Both the position numbers and the translations under genes were made by a program. 18,889 nucleotides of DNA from SZUA-584 sp964607965 (GTDB taxonomy: Bacteria; Bacillota; Clostridia; Christensenellales; SZUA-584), in the NCBI GenBank assembly GCA_964607965.1, contig CAZSMH010000030.1:1-18889 (forward strand). Direction: 5' to 3'. Position 1 is the first letter of the stretch; each line of letters starts with the position of its first letter. Shown one piece after another: positions 15,411 to 18,889 of the stretch. The notes below the pieces were generated by a model. It was not told the origin of the DNA and made no database searches. It saw only the letters and a list, made by a program, of their open reading frames with translations.

Positions 15411-16610
15411 ATGGGGAAAACATTGGTTATAGGATGCGGGGGCGTTGCGGGAGTAACAATACATAAATGCTGCCAGAACCCCGAAGTGTTTGAAGAAATA
15501 ATGATAGCAAGCCGCACCGTTAGAAAATGCGATGAGTTAAAAGAAAAGCTAAAAGGCGGCGCTACAAAAATATCTACGGCGCAGCTTGACGCCGATAATA
15601 CGGATGAGGTAATTAAGCTTATAGAGGCATTTGAGCCGGATGTAGTTATAAACCTCGCTCTGCCGTATCAGGACCTTTCCATAATGGACGCATGCCTTGC
15701 GACAAAAACCGATTATGTTGATACCGCCAACTACGAGCCGCGCGATACCGCCAAGTTCGAATATAAATGGCAGTGGGCGTATGACGAAAGGTTTAGGCAG
15801 GCAGGCATAACCGCGCTTCTCGGCAGCGGGTTCGACCCCGGAGTAACGGGGGTTTTCTGTGCATATGCAGCCAAGCACCATTTTGACGAAATACACTATA
15901 TAGACATACTCGACTGCAACGGCGGAGATCACGGCTATCCCTTCGCAACCAACTTTAATCCCGAAATAAACATACGCGAGGTTACAGCCAACGGAAGCTA
16001 CTGGCAGGACGGGCGATGGATTGAAACAAAACCTATGGAAATAAAAAGGGTATATAATTTTCCGCAAGTCGGGGAAAAAGATATGTACCTTTTGCATCAC
16101 GAGGAGATTGAAAGCCTTGCAAAGAACATAAAAGGTGTAAAGCGTATACGATTTTTTATGACTTTCGGGCAGAGCTATTTGATGCACCTAAAGTGTCTTG
16201 AAAACGTAGGCATGACGTCTATCGAACCTATTGAATTTGACGGTAAGAAAATAATACCGCTGCAGTTTCTAAAAGCGGTTCTGCCAGACCCTGCGTCGTT
16301 AGGCCCGCGCACTGTAGGGAAAACCAATATAGGATGCATTATGCAGGGCATTAAGGACGGCAGGCCGCGTTCATATTACGTATACAACGTCTGCGATCAT
16401 CAGGAGTGCTACCGCGAGGTGGGCAGCCAGGCTATAAGCTATACCACCGGCGTGCCGGCAATGATAGGCGCTATGATGCTTATGACTAAAAAATGGCGTG
16501 GTCCGGGCGTATTCAACATAGAAGAGTTTGACCCCGACCCGTTTATGGACGCGCTTAACCGCTGGGGGCTTCCGTGGCAGGAAAGTTTCTCTCCGAGCCT
16601 TGTAGACTGA
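15411..16610 (+). CDS. Carboxyspermidine/carboxynorspermidine dehydrogenase
   Basis: A saccharopine-dehydrogenase-like enzyme (399 residues). In the alternative spermidine route it reductively condenses aspartate beta-semialdehyde with putrescine to carboxyspermidine using NADPH. The N-terminal Rossmann loop GCGGVAG is at 8-14. GSGFDPGVTGVFCAYAAKH and the mid-protein DCNGGDHGYPF are motifs I associate with this CASDH group and not with lysine-pathway saccharopine dehydrogenase. The specific function is inferred chiefly from the overlapping nspC gene, its usual partner. AGGAGAAG precedes ATG 15411, 18 bases after speB. Diaminopropane is an alternative substrate (norspermidine route), but no gene for making it is present here. 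Confidence 0.88.
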   Translation: MGKTLVIGCGGVAGVTIHKCCQNPEVFEEIMIASRTVRKCDELKEKLKGGATKISTAQLDADNTDEVIKLIEAFEPDVVINLALPYQDLSIMDACLATKTDYVDTANYEPRDTAKFEYKWQWAYDERFRQAGITALLGSGFDPGVTGVFCAYAAKHHFDEIHYIDILDCNGGDHGYPFATNFNPEINIREVTANGSYWQDGRWIETKPMEIKRVYNFPQVGEKDMYLLHHEEIESLAKNIKGVKRIRFFMTFGQSYLMHLKCLENVGMTSIEPIEFDGKKIIPLQFLKAVLPDPASLGPRTVGKTNIGCIMQGIKDGRPRSYYVYNVCDHQECYREVGSQAISYTTGVPAMIGAMMLMTKKWRGPGVFNIEEFDPDPFMDALNRWGLPWQESFSPSLVD

Positions 16611-17740
16611 TGGAAAGACTGCTGCAGAATTTGCCGTCGCCGTGTTATGCGGTTGATAAGGAAAAACTGATATCGAATCTTGAGGTATTGCAAAGCGTCT
16701 CTAAACTTACAGGATGCAAGATACTGCTGGCGCAAAAGGCATTTGCGATGCACAGCGTTTACCCTCTTATCCGCCGGTATCTTTGCGGCACTGCAGCAAG
16801 CGGCCTTTTTGAGGCAAGGCTGGGAGCGGAAATGTTCGGCGGCGAGACTCACGTATATTCACCCGCATATAAGGACGAAGACATAGATGAATTAACGAGC
16901 CTGTGTGGGTACATAATTTTCAATTCTTTTGAGCAATGGCGGCGGTTCGGCGGAAAAGCGCTTGCCGCGGGCTGCTCATGCGGGCTTAGAATAAACCCTG
17001 AATGCTCAACGCAGCGCCATGCTATATACGACCCGTGCTCAAAAGGCAGCCGGCTTGGCATAACGCGCGGTAACTTTAAAGAAGAGCTTTGCGGCATAGA
17101 GGGGCTGCACATGCATACCCTCTGCGAACAGAATGCCGATGCTCTTGTCACAACGCTGCGTGCTGCGGAAGATAAGTTCGGCAATTTTTTTAGCCGGATG
17201 AAATGGCTGAACATCGGGGGCGGGCATCATATTACAAGGGAAGACTACGACATAGAGACGCTTGTTAGGCAGCTTATAAGGATAAGAGATAAATACGATG
17301 TGCAGGTGTATATAGAGCCGGGGGAAGCTGTTGCTCTAAACGCGGGGTATCTTTTGTGCAGCGTTTTGGATACGGTGCAAAGCGGCGTCATTACAACAGC
17401 CCTGCTCGATACATCGGCGGCGTGCCATATGCCCGATGTTATAGAGATGCCGTACCGCCCCGAAATATTAGGCGCTGCACTGCCCGGGGAAAAAGCTTAT
17501 ACTTACAGACTGGCGGGGCCAACCTGCCTTGCAGGGGATATAATAGGCGACTATTCCTTCGATACTCCCCTAAAATCCGGCGACAAGCTTGTGTTCCTGG
17601 ATATGGCGCATTATACTATGGTTAAGAACAACACCTTCAACGGCATGCCTCTGCCCGCTATAGCGCTTATTGCAAAAGGCGGCAAAACAAAGGTTATACG
17701 AACATTCGGCTATGACGACTTTAAAGAACGGCTCTCATAA
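16610..17740 (+). CDS. nspC: Carboxyspermidine/carboxynorspermidine decarboxylase
   Basis: A PLP enzyme of the alanine-racemase-fold decarboxylases that converts carboxyspermidine to spermidine (or carboxynorspermidine to norspermidine). The Schiff-base lysine is K43 in LLAQKAFA. PLP-phosphate contacts are NIGGGHH (201-207) and EPGEA (236-240). HTLCEQN (169-175) is a conserved family segment. The chosen start gives 376 residues, the usual size. ATG 16610 overlaps the preceding stop (TGATG). There is no real ribosome binding site upstream, so translation probably depends on re-initiation from the dehydrogenase gene. The longer frame from 16574 would add 12 unsupported residues. It is the last gene of the operon; no clear terminator follows. 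Confidence 0.93.
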   Translation: MERLLQNLPSPCYAVDKEKLISNLEVLQSVSKLTGCKILLAQKAFAMHSVYPLIRRYLCGTAASGLFEARLGAEMFGGETHVYSPAYKDEDIDELTSLCGYIIFNSFEQWRRFGGKALAAGCSCGLRINPECSTQRHAIYDPCSKGSRLGITRGNFKEELCGIEGLHMHTLCEQNADALVTTLRAAEDKFGNFFSRMKWLNIGGGHHITREDYDIETLVRQLIRIRDKYDVQVYIEPGEAVALNAGYLLCSVLDTVQSGVITTALLDTSAACHMPDVIEMPYRPEILGAALPGEKAYTYRLAGPTCLAGDIIGDYSFDTPLKSGDKLVFLDMAHYTMVKNNTFNGMPLPAIALIAKGGKTKVIRTFGYDDFKERLS

Positions 17741-17804
17741 ACTGCATACAAAAAAATAAATTTTATTCCTAACCAATACAGGCTGTTAGAGAAAGGAAAA
17801 GCAT

Positions 17805-18638
17805 ATGCTGGAGATACCTGAAAGCCGCACTATAGCTGCGCAGCTTAACCGTACTCTGACAGGCAAAAAAATAGTAAGCGCGGCTGCAAACGCTTCTGCT
17901 CACAGATTCGCCTTATATTTCGGCGACCCTGAAGATTATGACGAATTGCTGACCGGAAGGGCTGTAACCGGTGCGGAAGCTTTTGGAGGAATGGCGGAAA
18001 TAACTGCACAGGATAGAAAAATCCTTTTCAGCGACGGTGCTAATGTACGCTACTTTGCGCCGGGCGAGCCGCTGCCGCAAAAACACCAACTGCATATCGC
18101 TTTTGACGACGGTTCATCAATCGTCTGTACCATACAGATGTACGGCGGCCTTTGGGCTTACCCCGAGAGCAGCAATGATAATCCGTACTATATCGCTGCA
18201 AAAGAAAAACCCTCTCCTCTCTCAAAGCAGTTTGACGAGAGCTATTTTGCGGGAATTGTTTCCGGCGCCAAAAAGACGCTTAGCGTAAAGGCGCTGCTTG
18301 CCACCGAGCAGCGCATACCCGGCCTTGGAAACGGAGTGCTGCAGGATATACTGTTTTGCGCGCGCATCAATCCGAGGACAAAAATAAAGTCTTTATCCGA
18401 CGAGGAAATAAGCCGACTATACACCAGTATTAAACAGACTCTTGCGGAAATGGCGGCGCATGGCGGGCGTGATACTGAGAAGGATTTGTTCGGCAGCAGC
18501 GGAGGATATAAAACGATGCTTTCTGCAAAAACCTATGCCTATCCCTGCCCGGGCTGCGGCGGAGGCATAATAAGGCAGGCGTATCTTGGAGGCAACGTAT
18601 ATTTCTGCCCTGTCTGCCAGCCGGAACAGCATTTATAA
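17805..18638 (+). CDS. Fpg/MutM-Nei family DNA glycosylase-like protein without Pro-2
   Basis: The 277-residue protein has the full Fpg/Nei architecture: an N-terminal beta-sandwich, an H2TH segment GLGNGVLQDILF (173-184), and a C-terminal four-cysteine zinc finger (Cys 248, 251, 268, 271). Classical members excise oxidised bases using the N-terminal proline (MPELPE) as nucleophile. Here the N-terminus is MLEIPES, so residue 2 is Leu, while Glu-3 is kept. The zinc-finger arginine that normally inserts at the phosphate (five residues before the third Cys) is Gly. ATG 17805 follows AGAAAGGAAAAG, and no nearby start would restore Pro-2. The gene is 64 bases after nspC and may be read with the polyamine operon. 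It may be a divergent glycosylase with altered chemistry or a DNA-binding relative. Confidence 0.85.
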   Translation: MLEIPESRTIAAQLNRTLTGKKIVSAAANASAHRFALYFGDPEDYDELLTGRAVTGAEAFGGMAEITAQDRKILFSDGANVRYFAPGEPLPQKHQLHIAFDDGSSIVCTIQMYGGLWAYPESSNDNPYYIAAKEKPSPLSKQFDESYFAGIVSGAKKTLSVKALLATEQRIPGLGNGVLQDILFCARINPRTKIKSLSDEEISRLYTSIKQTLAEMAAHGGRDTEKDLFGSSGGYKTMLSAKTYAYPCPGCGGGIIRQAYLGGNVYFCPVCQPEQHL

Positions 18639-18889
18639 AGCAAATCATAATTCACACTCTGCGTCTGCACATTCGTAATTCAGGCAAGCATAAAAAACGT
18701 CTGGTAGTTATTCTAATTGCCGGATGTCTTTTATTTATTTATTTTTTTATACAACAGAATAAAAAACCTATTAGCGGATATCATCATACTGAAAAAAGTC
18801 GCAGAGGAGAGGTCTGTTATTTTCCGCATTATTAAAAAAAAGAAAACGCAGGGCGAGGACGGCGGTCAGGGCGGCGAAACGCAGCAGGG
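18639..18889 (+). other. Window edge: uncertain ORF running off the end
   Basis: This is AT-rich, then GC-rich in the last 40 bases. One frame is open from a TTG at 18717 to the window edge, and its last part reads as a Lys-rich then Gly/Gln/Glu-rich chain (KKKKTQGEDGGQGGETQQ). A good ribosome binding site, AGAGGAGAGG (18803-18812), is followed in that frame by ATT at 18819, not by ATG, GTG or TTG. A second frame ending at 18835 encodes a basic segment and one hydrophobic helix but has no start codon. I cannot decide between them. Confidence 0.3.

Overview
The window looks like chromosomal DNA from a Gram-positive bacterium of the Firmicutes, most likely the Clostridia. This is inferred from strong GGAGG-type ribosome binding sites, several TTG/GTG starts, a tig-clpP-clpX operon, a NifS-type desulfurase paired with a rhodanese-less ThiI, an ArgR/AhrC-type ARG box, and short lipoproteins with a lipobox. 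I cannot name a genus from sequence alone. No tRNA, rRNA, CRISPR array, insertion sequence or phage gene was seen.

Layout. (1) Positions 1-3193, minus strand: argG-argH, the last two steps of arginine synthesis, driven by a promoter whose -35 region carries a perfect ARG-box core. argH is followed by an intrinsic terminator and then by a lipoprotein gene cut by the window edge, which contains a 45-bp tandem duplication. (2) 3449-6808, plus strand: tig-clpP-clpX (trigger factor and the ClpXP protease), closed by hairpins and an intrinsic terminator. (3) 6807-8093, minus strand: an unrecognised membrane protein with an N-terminal zinc ribbon. (4) 8204-10484, plus strand: cysteine desulfurase plus thiI, for tRNA 4-thiouridine, closed by a bidirectional terminator. 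(5) 10616-10888, minus strand: a small Pro/Ser/Thr-rich lipoprotein. (6) 10889-11470: no convincing gene, but a near-consensus promoter, about 350 nt of highly structured RNA and an intrinsic terminator ending just before speD. (7) 11471-17740, plus strand: a six-gene polyamine operon, speD-speA-speE-speB-CASDH-nspC. (8) 17805-18638: an Fpg/MutM-like protein lacking the canonical catalytic N-terminal proline. The last 250 bases hold only an uncertain ORF running off the edge.

How it works together. ArgG/ArgH make arginine. SpeA can decarboxylate arginine to agmatine and SpeB can convert agmatine to putrescine. The operon then encodes two complete and normally alternative ways to add the aminopropyl group: decarboxylated SAM (SpeD plus SpeE), and aspartate semialdehyde (carboxyspermidine dehydrogenase plus decarboxylase). 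The most interesting items are this doubled pathway and the unclassified structured leader with a terminator in front of it, which together suggest RNA-level control of polyamine synthesis.
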